Positions 45,678 to 55,482 are shown, counted from the first letter of the stretch. The stretch: 64,000 nt of DNA from Marinitoga sp. 1197 (GCF_001021165.1 NZ_AZAY01000016.1:1-64000), one strand, 5' to 3'. The notes: a model not told the origin generated them from the letters alone. Translations and numbers: made by a program.

Positions 45678-46922
45678 TTACACTACATAACCGCCAGAAG
45701 GTATGTCTCCTGATATATCTGTTATATAGTTTCCTATTATAACATTTTTACCAATCTTTATATTTGATGGAATGGAGGTATTAAATCCTATTAATGTTAT
45801 ATCTGTATTATAAACTTTTTTATTATACGAACTTTCTTTAAATTCTCCAACTCCAATTTTTACATTTTCTCCAATTTCAGAATTTTCACAAATTATAGAT
45901 TTTTCTATATAAGCACCTTTTCTTATTATTGTTTTATTCATTATAACTGAATCCTTAATTATTGCTCCTTTTTCTACTTTCACTCCTTGAAATAAAACCG
46001 AATTATGAACTTCACCATATATTTCACATCCTTCACTGATTAAAGATCCCGTTAATTTAGCCTCTGAAGATATAAATGCAGGTGGTAATTCTTCTGATTG
46101 AGTATATATTTTCCAGTTAACATCATGTATATTTAGCATAGGCATAGGACCTAACAATTCAAGATTTGACTCCCAATAAGATTGCAATGTCCCAACATCT
46201 CTCCAATATCCTTCATAATTGAATGCATACATTTTCTTTCCTTCTTCAAGCATTTTAGGTATTATATTTTTTCCAAAATCATGCTCTGAATCTGGATCCT
46301 TTGAATCGTCAAGTAATAGTTTTTTTAAAATAGACCACGTATAAACATATATTCCAAGTGATGCCAGATTTCCTCTCGGTTCCTTTGGTTTTTCTTGAAA
46401 TTCTATTATTTTTCCAAATGAATCTGTAACCATAATTCCAAATCTATAAGCTTCGTTTATAGGGACTTCCATACAGGCAATCGTAACATCAGCATTTCTT
46501 TCTATATGATAATCTATCATTTCGTTATAATCCATTTTATATATATGATCTCCAGATAATATAACAACAAAATCCGGATTAAATCCATCTATATATTCAA
46601 TATTTTGATATATTGCATCAGCTGTTCCTTTATACCATGATTGTTCTGTACTGCTAACATATGGAGGTAAAATAGTTAATCCTCCTGATTTTATGTCAAG
46701 GTCCCATGGCCTCCCAATTCCTAAATGCTTATTTAAAACATGTGGTCTATATTGAGTTAATACCCCTACATTATATATTCCAGAATTTACACAATTACTT
46801 AAAGCAAAATCTATAATTCTATATTTTCCACCATATGGAACTGCTGGTTTTGCTAAATATTCTGTTATAACTCCTAATCTGGTTCCCTGACCTCCAGCTA
46901 ATATTAAAGCCACAACATTCAT
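45678..46922 (-). CDS. glgC: Glucose-1-phosphate adenylyltransferase (catalytic subunit)
   Basis: The 414-residue enzyme makes ADP-glucose for glycogen synthesis. The nucleotidyltransferase signature [28 protein letters not shown] at the N-terminus is intact, as are [19 protein letters not shown] and the EFQEKPKEP stretch. A left-handed beta-helix C-terminus follows. The ribosome site is AAGGGGGGAC, a G-run. It is 38 bp behind glgD. No glycogen synthase gene is in the window. Confidence 0.96.
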   Translation of the reverse strand: MNVVALILAGGQGTRLGVITEYLAKPAVPYGGKYRIIDFALSNCVNSGIYNVGVLTQYRPHVLNKHLGIGRPWDLDIKSGGLTILPPYVSSTEQSWYKGTADAIYQNIEYIDGFNPDFVVILSGDHIYKMDYNEMIDYHIERNADVTIACMEVPINEAYRFGIMVTDSFGKIIEFQEKPKEPRGNLASLGIYVYTWSILKKLLLDDSKDPDSEHDFGKNIIPKMLEEGKKMYAFNYEGYWRDVGTLQSYWESNLELLGPMPMLNIHDVNWKIYTQSEELPPAFISSEAKLTGSLISEGCEIYGEVHNSVLFQGVKVEKGAIIKDSVIMNKTIIRKGAYIEKSIICENSEIGENVKIGVGEFKESSYNKKVYNTDITLIGFNTSIPSNIKIGKNVIIGNYITDISGDIPSGGYVV

Positions 46923-46960
46923 TATTGTCCCCCCTTTTTTCTGACTTGACTTATAGAAAT

Positions 46961-48073
46961 CTATATAATCGTTCCTTTTTCTATTACCATTATTTTATTT
47001 TCGCTTATAATTTTTTTACCTTCTCTTATTTCACAATCTTTATCTATAATAACATTTTTTATAACGCTTCCTTCAGATATTATTGTATCCTGTAATATTA
47101 TTGAATTTTCAACAATTGCACCAGCCTTTATTTTAACTCCACGAGAAATTATCGAATTTCTTACTGTTCCATTTATTATTGTTCCATCTGCAATGAAAAC
47201 ATTATGTATATTAGCATTTATATTTATTTTTGGTGGTGCATAGTCTTTTAATTTCGTATATATTTTATTTGAATAAAATAATTCTTTCCTTACATCATCT
47301 TTTAATATATCCATATTTGTCTCATAATATGTTTTTATTGATTTCTTTATATTTGACCAGTAGCCTCTAAAATCATATGCATACACCCTTAATTTTTTCA
47401 AATTTGGTATAATAATATCATGAACTATATCTTTACCGCCATTAGGTACAGTTGTATACAATAATTCTATTAACAATGCTTTATTTATAAAATAAACTCC
47501 AAGAGATATCCTTTTTGATATTGATTTATCAGGTTTTTCATGAAATTCAAGAATTCTTCCTTCTTCATCTGTAATTATCTGTCCATATGTATTTATAAAT
47601 TCATCATCTTCTATTTCTTTTGATAGTATTGTTATATCAGCCGCATTTGATAAATGATAATGATATAATTGATTAAAATCAAAATTATATATATGATCAC
47701 CCGATCCTATAAGTACAAAATCCTCGTCTCCTCTTCTTAATAATGTCATATTTTGAAATATTGCATCGGCTGTTCCTTTGTATACAGGAATTTCTTCTTT
47801 GTTTTTAAAATATGGTTGCAATATAAACAAACCACCTGTTTTTCTATCTAAATCCCATTCTTTCCCACTACCTAAATGATCCATTAGACTTCGTGGATAA
47901 TATTGGGTCAACACTCCAACTTTTTTGATTTTTGAATTAACAAAATTACTTAATGTAAAATCAATAGCTCTATATTTACCAAAAACAGGTACTGCTGCAC
48001 TGGCTCTTTTCCTGGTTAATTCACCTATTCCACTTTTAGAAGAACCTGCCAGAATTAATCCTAAAACTTTCAT
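46961..48073 (-). CDS. glgD: GlgD, glucose-1-phosphate adenylyltransferase regulatory subunit
   Basis: The 370-residue paralogue of GlgC has the pyrophosphorylase signature degraded to [19 protein letters not shown], losing the GGxGTRL glycine-rich loop and the PAVP lysine. The sugar-site elements GTADAIFQN and [10 protein letters not shown] remain. This matches GlgD, which in Bacillus forms a hetero-tetramer with GlgC and is poorly active alone. The ribosome site AAGGGGGATT is perfectly complementary over 9 nt to the C-rich RNA at 37079-37087. Confidence 0.92.
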   Translation of the reverse strand: MKVLGLILAGSSKSGIGELTRKRASAAVPVFGKYRAIDFTLSNFVNSKIKKVGVLTQYYPRSLMDHLGSGKEWDLDRKTGGLFILQPYFKNKEEIPVYKGTADAIFQNMTLLRRGDEDFVLIGSGDHIYNFDFNQLYHYHLSNAADITILSKEIEDDEFINTYGQIITDEEGRILEFHEKPDKSISKRISLGVYFINKALLIELLYTTVPNGGKDIVHDIIIPNLKKLRVYAYDFRGYWSNIKKSIKTYYETNMDILKDDVRKELFYSNKIYTKLKDYAPPKININANIHNVFIADGTIINGTVRNSIISRGVKIKAGAIVENSIILQDTIISEGSVIKNVIIDKDCEIREGKKIISENKIMVIEKGTII

Positions 48074-48077
48074 TTTA

Positions 48078-48728
48078 TCAATCCCCCTTGAGAATTAAAA
48101 AAAATTCTTTTTCAATTTCCAATAGTTCTTTTTTAGTTTTTTCATCCAATCTCGGATATAAATAAGTATAATCTTTTCCTAAAAATTTTAATATTTTTAC
48201 AAGAAAATTCTCTTTAAAATATGGATATTTGAATAATTTCTTTAAATTTTTAAGCATTTTTTTATATGCATATTTATAACTAATTTCTTTTACTCCAAAT
48301 TCAACTTTCAATATTCTATCAAATTCATTTGAAATTTTTTCAATCTCTTTTATTTTCAGAATTTTCCACCATTTGTGTTCTATAAAATGTATTCCAAAAA
48401 TCCTTAATGAAAGTAGTTCATCAAAATTGTATTCGAATTTTGTGTGAGATATTGTTTCAGAATAATATGAATTTATTAATCCATGTAATTTTTCATCCAA
48501 TTCCATATGGGATATAAAACCATAATAAAAACTATCTGGAAAATTTCTAAGAATTGTTTTATAATCTGTGCTTTTTAATTTATGTAATTTGCTTCCAATT
48601 TCAATATATTTTAATTCATTAACATAAAAAAACACATCTGGTCCCTGAGCTCCTAAGTATAATGCCGAACCCCATAAATCCCTCTGAATTTTCGTTGCAT
48701 ATAAAATATGTGCTAATATACTGGGCAT
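48078..48728 (-). CDS. Zinc-dependent phospholipase C-like protein
   Basis: The 216-residue protein has the motifs of the bacterial zinc-dependent PLC-like family (PF00882 type). These are an N-terminal HILYATKI, GAQGPDVFFY (residues about 27-36), and a later HMELDEKLH with an Asp and His that can bind metal. There is no signal peptide, unlike secreted phospholipase C, so a cytoplasmic hydrolase or a binding role is possible. It lies between the methyltransferase and glgD, 4 bp from each. Confidence 0.7.
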   Translation of the reverse strand: MPSILAHILYATKIQRDLWGSALYLGAQGPDVFFYVNELKYIEIGSKLHKLKSTDYKTILRNFPDSFYYGFISHMELDEKLHGLINSYYSETISHTKFEYNFDELLSLRIFGIHFIEHKWWKILKIKEIEKISNEFDRILKVEFGVKEISYKYAYKKMLKNLKKLFKYPYFKENFLVKILKFLGKDYTYLYPRLDEKTKKELLEIEKEFFLILKGD

Positions 48729-48732
48729 ATAA

Positions 48733-49899
48733 TCACCTCAAAATCCTAACCCATAAGCATTTCAAATATAAACTTTCTGGTATCTGTAATATCCATGGAT
48801 GATCATTGGATTGAGTAATAATATCCATATTTTGTAATTTTATCCCCTCTTTTTCAACACTTCTTCTAAGAGACTCAATAAGCAATTTTATATCAGCTTG
48901 ATAAGCGCAGCTACATAAACTTAATATACCAAAATTTTCTAATCTTTGAATACCCAATCTTGAAATTCTTTTGAAAATTTGAACACCTTTAAATCTTTCT
49001 GCTTTTTTCTTAATTAAAGATGGAGGATCCAGCATCATTAAAGTGAATACATTTTCTGTTTTACTCAAAAAATTTTCTACATCGTCAAAAACCACTTCTA
49101 TCTTTTCTGATAAATTATTTATCTTAGCGTTTTCTTTCAATATTTCCAATGCATATTTATCTTTATCAACAGCAATTACTCTTTTCGCTCCATATTTAGC
49201 CATATTTAAAGCAAAACCACCTGTGTATGAATATGCATCGAGTCCTATAGCCCCTGAAGAATATTTTCTAATATAAACTCTATTCTTTCTTTGATCAAAA
49301 AAGAATCCTGTTTTTTGCCCATTTTTTATATCAACAATGTATTTTATTCCTTCTTCTTCGATAATAAAATTATCAGGTGGTTCTTTACCATATAAAACAC
49401 CTGTATTCCTTTTTAAATTTTCTTTGGATGATGTCTCAAAATCACTTCTTTCATATATTCCTTTTATTTCATCATTAAATATCTTTATTAATGCATTTAT
49501 TACTTCATCCTTTTTATTCTCCAACCAAACATTTCTAAACTGGATAACTAAAAAATCTTCATATTTATCTATTATTAAACCAGGGATCCCATCAGCCTCA
49601 GCGTGAAAAAGTCGATATGATTTCCCAAAATTATTTCTTAACTTCAATGCTCTTATGAATTTATGATAAAAAAAGTTTTCATCTATTATTTCATCCTTTA
49701 AAGATAATATTTTCACCATAATATTTGATGAGTTTGAAAATATTCCCTTTCCTATAAATTCAAATTCATTTGAAAAAACATTACAGATTTCTCCATCCTT
49801 TTTTTCGCCTGTTATTTCTTGAATTTCATCTTTAAAAATCCATAAATATCCATTTTTTATTTTATTATCTTTATCTTTTTTTAATTTCACTATAATCAT
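48733..49899 (-). CDS. RlmI-like rRNA methyltransferase
   Basis: The 388-residue SAM-dependent methyltransferase has an N-terminal PUA-type domain (KLKKDKDNKIKNGYLWIFKDE). The Rossmann domain follows, with GQKTGFFFDQRKNR, DAYSYTGGFAL (motif I), VDKDKYAL and MLDPPSL, the NPPS-like catalytic loop. This is the RlmI/RlmK class that methylates cytosine or guanine in 23S rRNA. It overlaps ndk by 4 nt. Confidence 0.88.
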   Translation of the reverse strand: MIIVKLKKDKDNKIKNGYLWIFKDEIQEITGEKKDGEICNVFSNEFEFIGKGIFSNSSNIMVKILSLKDEIIDENFFYHKFIRALKLRNNFGKSYRLFHAEADGIPGLIIDKYEDFLVIQFRNVWLENKKDEVINALIKIFNDEIKGIYERSDFETSSKENLKRNTGVLYGKEPPDNFIIEEEGIKYIVDIKNGQKTGFFFDQRKNRVYIRKYSSGAIGLDAYSYTGGFALNMAKYGAKRVIAVDKDKYALEILKENAKINNLSEKIEVVFDDVENFLSKTENVFTLMMLDPPSLIKKKAERFKGVQIFKRISRLGIQRLENFGILSLCSCAYQADIKLLIESLRRSVEKEGIKLQNMDIITQSNDHPWILQIPESLYLKCLWVRILR

Positions 49900-50339
49900 A
49901 AATCGTGTTGCACATCCAATCTATATTTTAAAATTTCGTCTTCTTTAAAGAATATCTTAATTTCTCGTTCTGCATTTTCCGGCGAATCTGAAGCATGCAC
50001 TATGTTCTTTGTAATGCTCATACCAAATTCTCCACGAATACTTCCCGGAGAAGCTTTTAAAGGGTCTGTATTTCCAATTATATGCCTTACCATTTCAATA
50101 ACTCGCGGTCCTTCTAATACCATAACAACAACTGGCCCTGATAAAACAAATTCTATAAGTTCATTATAGAATGATTTTCCTTCATGTTCTTTGTAAAGTT
50201 CTTTTGCCTGATTTTCTGTTACCCATATCATTTTCATGGCTATTATTTTTATTCCTCTTCTCTCTAATCTGCTTATTACTTCACCTACTAATCCTCTTCT
50301 TACAGTATTTGGTTTTAAAAATAAAAATTCTCTTTCCAT
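49896..50339 (-). CDS. ndk: Nucleoside diphosphate kinase
   Basis: The 147-residue enzyme balances nucleoside triphosphates. The phospho-histidine is His115 in NIVHASDSPENA. The nucleotide-contact residues in KPNTVRRGLVGEV and IRGEFG are intact. The ribosome site is AGGGGGA, another G-run type. Confidence 0.96.
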   Translation of the reverse strand: MEREFLFLKPNTVRRGLVGEVISRLERRGIKIIAMKMIWVTENQAKELYKEHEGKSFYNELIEFVLSGPVVVMVLEGPRVIEMVRHIIGNTDPLKASPGSIRGEFGMSITKNIVHASDSPENAEREIKIFFKEDEILKYRLDVQHDL

Positions 50340-50371
50340 AAAGATTCCCCCTTTTTTAACCTTTTTTCAAA

Positions 50372-50995
50372 CTATTTTTTTATCAACCCATCTTCTAATA
50401 AAATTTTTTTATTACAGTATTCCATTAGTTCTTTTTCATGAGAAACAACTATTACGGTTTTATCAAACTCTATCATTTTTTTAAATAATTCAAAAACTAT
50501 CCTTTTATTTTCAAAGTCCAAACTCCCTGTTGGTTCATCAGCCAGTATAATTTTTACATCACCAACCACAGCCCTTAATATGCTCGCCCTTTGCTTTTCT
50601 CCACCAGAAAGCTCATCAGGATATTTATTCAATAATTTATATATACCCAGAATTTTAGAAAATTTTTCTATTTCTTTTATATTTTCTTTTTTTGTTCTAA
50701 TATATTGGGCTAATTTTGCATTTTCTAAAATTGTTAATTCATTTATTAAATTAAAGAATTGAAATACAAAACCTATTCTTTTTTTTATATTTTTAAAAGA
50801 ATACAATATTTCTCCTGATGTTGGTTTTAAAAGATCTCCTAACAGAAATAATAAAGTACTTTTTCCGCTTCCAGAATATCCATATATGCCATAATAATTG
50901 TTTTTTTGTATTGTTAAATCAATATTTTTTAAAACTTCATTTTTCCCATCATATGAAAATTTTATTTTTTTCATTTCAATTAATTTATTCTCCAT
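50372..50995 (-). CDS. ABC transporter ATPase, LolD/MacB type
   Basis: The 207-residue ATPase has Walker A GYSGSGKST, Q-loop FVFQFF, signature LSGGEKQR, Walker B IILADEPTGSLD and switch His in VVVSHEKE. The short length and motifs match the LolD/FtsE/MacB subfamily of non-classical (type VII) ABC systems. It overlaps the permease gene by 11 bp, so the pair is one transporter. Confidence 0.93.
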   Translation of the reverse strand: MENKLIEMKKIKFSYDGKNEVLKNIDLTIQKNNYYGIYGYSGSGKSTLLFLLGDLLKPTSGEILYSFKNIKKRIGFVFQFFNLINELTILENAKLAQYIRTKKENIKEIEKFSKILGIYKLLNKYPDELSGGEKQRASILRAVVGDVKIILADEPTGSLDFENKRIVFELFKKMIEFDKTVIVVSHEKELMEYCNKKILLEDGLIKK

Positions 50996-52058
50996 GGAGC
51001 ACCTCTATGGGATCAAAAGATAATAATTTTCTTGAGGAAAAATACGAAAAAGAAAATGATAATATTAATATAAACAAAAAACTTACAAATATATCCTGTA
51101 AAGATGTGTAAAATGGTATTTTTTCTATATAAAATACTCCAGATGGCAATTTTAGATTTATTCGTTGTAATATTAATATTGTAGTTAATGAAAAAATAAC
51201 TCCACTAACAAAACCGCTTATCGCTATAATCAAACTTTCAATTATAAATATAATTGAAATTTTAGTTTTATTCATACCCATTGAATATAAGATTCCTATT
51301 TCTTTTTTTCTTACAAATATGGAATACATAACTGAATTAGAAATACTAAATCCACTCATTAAGACAACAAAAAAGGTTATTAGCAATGCAAAATATGAAT
51401 CTATCTCTACAGCTTTGGCAAAATTCTCATTTTGTTCTTCCCATGTCGTTGAAAAATATCCTTTTAAATATCTATCTTTTATATTTTTCGCATTCTTAGG
51501 ATTATTTAAATATATACCAGTGTAATCTAATTTTTCGACATCTTCCTTTTTCACAATAAATGATGAATCTATAATATATATTCCAGAATGAAAAACACCT
51601 GTAATTTTTATGTTTTTTAATTTTATTTTGTTTTCACTATCTGTATATAGTATATTCAACGTATCTCCCGGTTTAATATTCAAATTTTTAGCCATAACAC
51701 TGCCTATTATACTTCCCTGAATATTACCATTAACTATAAGTTTTTTATAAAAATCAAGATTATTAATTTCCCAATATGATACTCCTATTTTTTTTTTATT
51801 TTTATTAAAAAATCCCTGATACATTGAAAAATATATTTTAAACTTTTCGTCTTTTAATTTTACAGAAGTTTTATCATATACTATTATATGAGGATAGAAA
51901 GAAGTCAATGAATCTATTAAAGCTTTATCAAATCCTTTTATTACAGAAATAACAACAATCATTCCCCATACACCAATAAAAATTGAAAGGAATGGAAATA
52001 AAAAGTGCTTTTTGTTCTTTCTTAAAAAACCTTTTATTAATAATATTATATCTTTCAT
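50985..52058 (-). CDS. ABC permease, FtsX/LolC-E type
   Basis: The 357-residue protein has the four-helix MacB/FtsX layout: one N-terminal helix (about 18-40), an extracytoplasmic domain (about 45-225), and three C-terminal helices. It partners the ATPase. In a diderm with an outer sheath it could move lipoproteins (LolCE-like) or work on envelope stress or peptide export (MacB-like). The substrate cannot be read from sequence. Confidence 0.88.
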   Translation of the reverse strand: MKDIILLIKGFLRKNKKHFLFPFLSIFIGVWGMIVVISVIKGFDKALIDSLTSFYPHIIVYDKTSVKLKDEKFKIYFSMYQGFFNKNKKKIGVSYWEINNLDFYKKLIVNGNIQGSIIGSVMAKNLNIKPGDTLNILYTDSENKIKLKNIKITGVFHSGIYIIDSSFIVKKEDVEKLDYTGIYLNNPKNAKNIKDRYLKGYFSTTWEEQNENFAKAVEIDSYFALLITFFVVLMSGFSISNSVMYSIFVRKKEIGILYSMGMNKTKISIIFIIESLIIAISGFVSGVIFSLTTILILQRINLKLPSGVFYIEKIPFYTSLQDIFVSFLFILILSFSFSYFSSRKLLSFDPIEVLHGE

Positions 52059-53239
52059 GAATCATTCCCCACTAACATAATCACATCAGAATTTAACGTA
52101 TTATATGAATTATTACTTAAAAATTTTATAATAGAAAAGTATAATTCAGGATTTTTTTGTATATCTATTATTTCAAAAACTGTTTTACTATATCTCTTTT
52201 TTATTTCATCCATAACTTTTTTTTCATATTTTTCATTTTTTATTATTAAATACGATCTGTTTCTCGATATTCCCTCTATATCTGGCAATATATCAACTAT
52301 TTCAATTAAATATCCATAAGAATTTTTCCATCTATTTCTCATCACAGTATAAAAACTTAACTTAAAATCTGGCATATTGTTAATTAATGTTATCCATACT
52401 TTTTTACTTTCTTCTGGTTCTTCAAATTCTACCAGATATTTTTTCGTAGATATTATTTTATTTGTATCGATTTTGACATAATCACCTATAATTTCAATTG
52501 GAAGAGACAAAAATTTTATTTCAGATTTTTTTGATACAAGAAATAATGAAAATAATTTTTTAAAATCAAATGAATTTACTGTTTTATTTAAAACTTTATC
52601 TATAGAATATAATATCTTAGATAAACCCGAACTTTTAGCCGCATTCATTAATGCAAATAGTACATCTTTCTGTCTTTGAATTCTACCCAAATCACCTAAA
52701 GCATCATATCTAAATCTAGCATAATACAATAATTCTTCACCATTTAAATAATTATATCCTTGTTTGAAATTTATGTGTAAATTTTGGTGAAAATCCTCAT
52801 AATACATATCTTTAGGTACATATATTTTAACCGGAGAATATATATCACCTATTTCTTTAAATAAACCATAATCGAAAATTAAATAATCAGATATTTTTAC
52901 TTTAAAAATATTTTGTATTAATTCCTGTAATTTCTCTACTCCGTATTTCACATATACTGCATTTATTCTCATAGTATTATTATCAATTGTTACTAGTAAA
53001 TCTCTTGGAATGGGTAAAACCAGGACTTTATTTTTCTTTTCACTAACTCCAACCAATAATATCGAGTCTGTTCGAGATATTTTTTTGTTAACATCCATTG
53101 TATCCATACCTAAAACTAAAAAATAATATGGATCTGATAGCTTATCCATTTTTGTATAAGTTTCAACAAAAGGAAAAAACATAGACATTATTACTATAAT
53201 AGAAAAAATAATGCCCAACATATATATTAAAAGTTTCAT
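52055..53239 (-). CDS. LytR-CpsA-Psr (LCP) family protein
   Basis: The 394-residue protein has an N-terminal helix and an LCP domain with FLVLGMDTMDVNKKISRTDS, VLPIPRDLLVTI, MRINAVYVKYG and the later YARFRYDALGDLGRIQRQ. The Arg/Asp residues that bind the polyprenyl pyrophosphate head are conserved. LCP enzymes transfer glycopolymers from lipid carrier to peptidoglycan or protein. It overlaps the ABC permease by 4 nt. A smaller LCP-like protein precedes it. Confidence 0.92.
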   Translation of the reverse strand: MKLLIYMLGIIFSIIVIMSMFFPFVETYTKMDKLSDPYYFLVLGMDTMDVNKKISRTDSILLVGVSEKKNKVLVLPIPRDLLVTIDNNTMRINAVYVKYGVEKLQELIQNIFKVKISDYLIFDYGLFKEIGDIYSPVKIYVPKDMYYEDFHQNLHINFKQGYNYLNGEELLYYARFRYDALGDLGRIQRQKDVLFALMNAAKSSGLSKILYSIDKVLNKTVNSFDFKKLFSLFLVSKKSEIKFLSLPIEIIGDYVKIDTNKIISTKKYLVEFEEPEESKKVWITLINNMPDFKLSFYTVMRNRWKNSYGYLIEIVDILPDIEGISRNRSYLIIKNEKYEKKVMDEIKKRYSKTVFEIIDIQKNPELYFSIIKFLSNNSYNTLNSDVIMLVGNDS

Positions 53240-53243
53240 TTAA

Positions 53244-53981
53244 TCACTCCAGAATAGTTTTTAACGATTCAAGTGAAGTTTTATCAATATAATTTCTTTC
53301 CATTTTCTTTTTTAAATCTGGCAAATTTATCGTCACCGGTTTTGACAATAATGTTTTTATTTCTAATTTATTATAACTTGTTATAGAATATTTTGAAAAT
53401 GCCTGTAATAAAGCAAAGGCTCCATTATAAGATAAATTTGTATTACCATACTTTCTTATTTCTTTTACAATATTATTAGCTATCAACATATCAAATAATC
53501 CAGATTTTCTAGCTTTTAAAAAATTGAATAAATCATCTATTGAGTTTCCCTGACCTTTTAATATAGATAAAAATGGTGAAATGTTTCCACTTTTCAAAAC
53601 AAAATGATATTTGATAGTTGACGGATTTATATCAAACATCTGTTCAAAATTTGTCAATGCTTCTTCGGGTTTTAACGAGTCTATATATAAATTTTTTTCA
53701 GAATAATATATGTTATCCGGACTTTTAACTATGAAAATTTTTCTTGATTGATTTTTTATTCTGATAAAATATAATTCTGTTTTCTGTGGCATTTCATAGG
53801 TAATAAGATAACTCACTGCATCTGCTTTTATTTCAGTGGTGTTTTTTAAATTATTATAAAAGTAAAAAACACCTCCTAACCCAAGAGCTATTATTGCAAT
53901 AAATAAAAATATTAACCATTTATTTGAACTTTTTCTTTTTCCTCCTACCTGAATTCTTGTTGCCAACGCATCCACCTCCAA
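53244..53981 (-). CDS. Membrane-anchored protein, probably a degenerate LCP-like domain
   Basis: The 245-residue protein has one helix (about 23-45) after a basic N-terminus. Its middle (RKIFIVKSPDNIYYSEKN ... ALTNFEQMFDINPSTIKYHFVL) follows the strand-helix rhythm of an LCP domain at the same position where the neighbour has IPRDLL. Here the Arg-Asp pair is replaced by Ser-Pro-Asp-Asn and the later Arg-rich helix is absent. I read it as an LCP fold without catalysis, perhaps a partner of the enzyme encoded 4 bp downstream. The similarity is judged by eye. Confidence 0.5.
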   Translation of the reverse strand: MEVDALATRIQVGGKRKSSNKWLIFLFIAIIALGLGGVFYFYNNLKNTTEIKADAVSYLITYEMPQKTELYFIRIKNQSRKIFIVKSPDNIYYSEKNLYIDSLKPEEALTNFEQMFDINPSTIKYHFVLKSGNISPFLSILKGQGNSIDDLFNFLKARKSGLFDMLIANNIVKEIRKYGNTNLSYNGAFALLQAFSKYSITSYNKLEIKTLLSKPVTINLPDLKKKMERNYIDKTSLESLKTILE

Positions 53982-53988
53982 AATTTAT

Positions 53989-54552
53989 TTAATATTGTAA
54001 TATGTTATTCCATGCTTCAACTGTATTATTCAATAAAAAATGGTTTTTATTTAAAGAATATATAATTTTATTTTTTAATATTTCTTTATATGCCTTATTA
54101 ATATCATGAAAAGCTATTTTTCTAAAATATTCTACCTTATCATAATTTCTTGTCGGTTCTATAGAATCAGAAACAAATAATATTTTACCTATTAATCCAT
54201 AATATTTATAACCACTCGTATGATAATAAATAGCCTCATAAATATCATCTGGTATATTATATTCTCTTTTAAGATATTCTGCAGCAATTTTACCATGTAA
54301 TAATATTGGGTTTTTTTCTTCTTCGAATGAAATTTTTATACCATATACTTTTGCTATTTTTAAAAATTTATACGGTTTAATATCACGAAATAAATCATGA
54401 CCAACAGCTGCCAACTCAGCTCTACTTTCTTCGATATTATATTTATTGGCTAACATTTTAGCTGTATATAATACACCCATAATATGTTTTAATCTATATT
54501 CTGATACTATTTTTTTTAATGTTTTTTTTATTTCATTTATTATTTCCTCCAA
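53989..54552 (-). CDS. yqeK: YqeK-family HD-domain phosphohydrolase
   Basis: The 187-residue HD-domain protein has metal ligands in HIMGVLYTAK, the HD doublet GHDLFRDIK, a later HGKIAAEYLK and YHTSGY. YqeK of Bacillus is a symmetrical diadenosine tetraphosphate hydrolase. In Firmicutes yqeK sits with nadD, an LCP gene and rsfS. Here the LCP association is kept, while nadD and rsfS are absent from the window. Confidence 0.88.
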   Translation of the reverse strand: MEEIINEIKKTLKKIVSEYRLKHIMGVLYTAKMLANKYNIEESRAELAAVGHDLFRDIKPYKFLKIAKVYGIKISFEEEKNPILLHGKIAAEYLKREYNIPDDIYEAIYYHTSGYKYYGLIGKILFVSDSIEPTRNYDKVEYFRKIAFHDINKAYKEILKNKIIYSLNKNHFLLNNTVEAWNNILQY

Positions 54553-54564
54553 ATATCATCACCT

Positions 54565-54846
54565 CTATAATATCTCATATTTTGAATTTATTACCATTAG
54601 ACCGTGTTTATATTCTATTTCTTCTTCTATTTTTTGAAAAAATGTTAATAAAAAATCTTTACTTTTTGAAAGAGTTGTGATTGTGATTTCGAGAATTTTT
54701 TTATTATCATTAAAATCACTCTCTATAACAGCTATATTGTGTTGCTTTCTCAGGTTATTCGTTAATTTTTTTACTATACTTCTTTTTTCTTTTAATGATT
54801 TTACATCTATTAATTCAATTTGATATGTTGCTAAAATTACCCACAC
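54565..54846 (-). CDS. DUF503 family protein
   Basis: The 93-residue protein has the family pattern IELIDVKSLKEKRSIVKKL followed by short alternating strands and helices, giving a ferredoxin-like fold. Its function is unknown; relatives lie near ribosome-maturation genes (rbfA). I choose GTG 54846, 4 nt after the previous stop codon and close to GGTGAT. The ATG at 54870 lies inside the adenosyltransferase gene. Confidence 0.8.
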   Translation of the reverse strand: MWVILATYQIELIDVKSLKEKRSIVKKLTNNLRKQHNIAVIESDFNDNKKILEITITTLSKSKDFLLTFFQKIEEEIEYKHGLMVINSKYEIL

Positions 54847-54850
54847 TATA

Positions 54851-55378
54851 TCACCATTTTTTATATTCAATTTTATTTATTAAAAATTCTTCATATCTTG
54901 CCATTATAAATAACAGATCGGATAATCTATTCATATATATCAATAATTCCTCAGAAACTTTATCTTCATCATTTACACAGATTATCCTTCTTTCTGCTCT
55001 TCGAGCAATAGTTCGACATATATCTAACTTGGCAGATTCTATTGTACTACCTGTAATAACAAACCCATTTAATTTAACTTTTTCCTCGAAGTTTTTTATA
55101 TATTTCGTTAATTTTTCCCCATCTTCTTTGGTTATTGGTTGAATAAAATTCTTATTTTTAGAAGCCAATTCCCCTGCCACTTTAAATAAGTCATTTTGTA
55201 TTTCATTTATTATATTTTTTACTTTATATGATTTTACATAATGTTTTGCTTCTCCTAAATGTGCAGATAATTCATCTATTGTGCCATATGCCTCCACTCT
55301 TAAATCATTTTTAGGAACCCTTTCACCTGACCATAAACTTGTTTTACCTTTATCTCCTCCACCAGTACTTATTGACAT
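54851..55378 (-). CDS. Cob(I)alamin adenosyltransferase, PduO type
   Basis: The 175-residue enzyme forms adenosylcobalamin from ATP and cob(I)alamin. Diagnostic segments are the N-terminal ATP loop STGGGDKGKTSLWSGERV, RVEAYGTIDELSAHLGEA and the C-terminal CRTIARRAERRI. It is the first gene after a promoter-like TGGTATAAT and may start the run down to the LCP genes. Confidence 0.93.
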   Translation of the reverse strand: MSISTGGGDKGKTSLWSGERVPKNDLRVEAYGTIDELSAHLGEAKHYVKSYKVKNIINEIQNDLFKVAGELASKNKNFIQPITKEDGEKLTKYIKNFEEKVKLNGFVITGSTIESAKLDICRTIARRAERRIICVNDEDKVSEELLIYMNRLSDLLFIMARYEEFLINKIEYKKW

Positions 55379-55411
55379 AAGTGTTTCCTCCTTATTTTAT
55401 TATTCAATTTT

Positions 55412-55420
55412 ATTATACCA
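55412..55420 (-). promoter_or_regulatory. Extended -10 promoter for the adenosyltransferase cluster
   Basis: TGGTATAAT on the minus strand, 34 bp before the start codon, between the EF-G paralogue's terminator and the gene. It repeats the nonamer found before rho and the MFS gene. Confidence 0.6.
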
Positions 55421-55450
55421 TTTTATATGTGAAATTTTAAGAACTTTAAT

Positions 55451-55482
55451 AAAAAAAGCGGTCGGTTTCGACCGCTTTTTTT
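55451..55482 (-). terminator. Intrinsic terminator of the EF-G paralogue gene
   Basis: AAAAAAAGCGGTCG and CGACCGCTTTTTTT form a 14-bp stem with loop GTTT (plus-strand reading). A and T tracts on both sides allow termination in either direction. It lies 23 bp after the gene's stop. Confidence 0.9.

Noticed and set aside
54846-55450. Cobalamin riboswitch before the adenosyltransferase gene
   Set aside because: The upstream gap is only about 70 nt between terminator and start, too short for that riboswitch, and no conserved B12-box sequence is visible.
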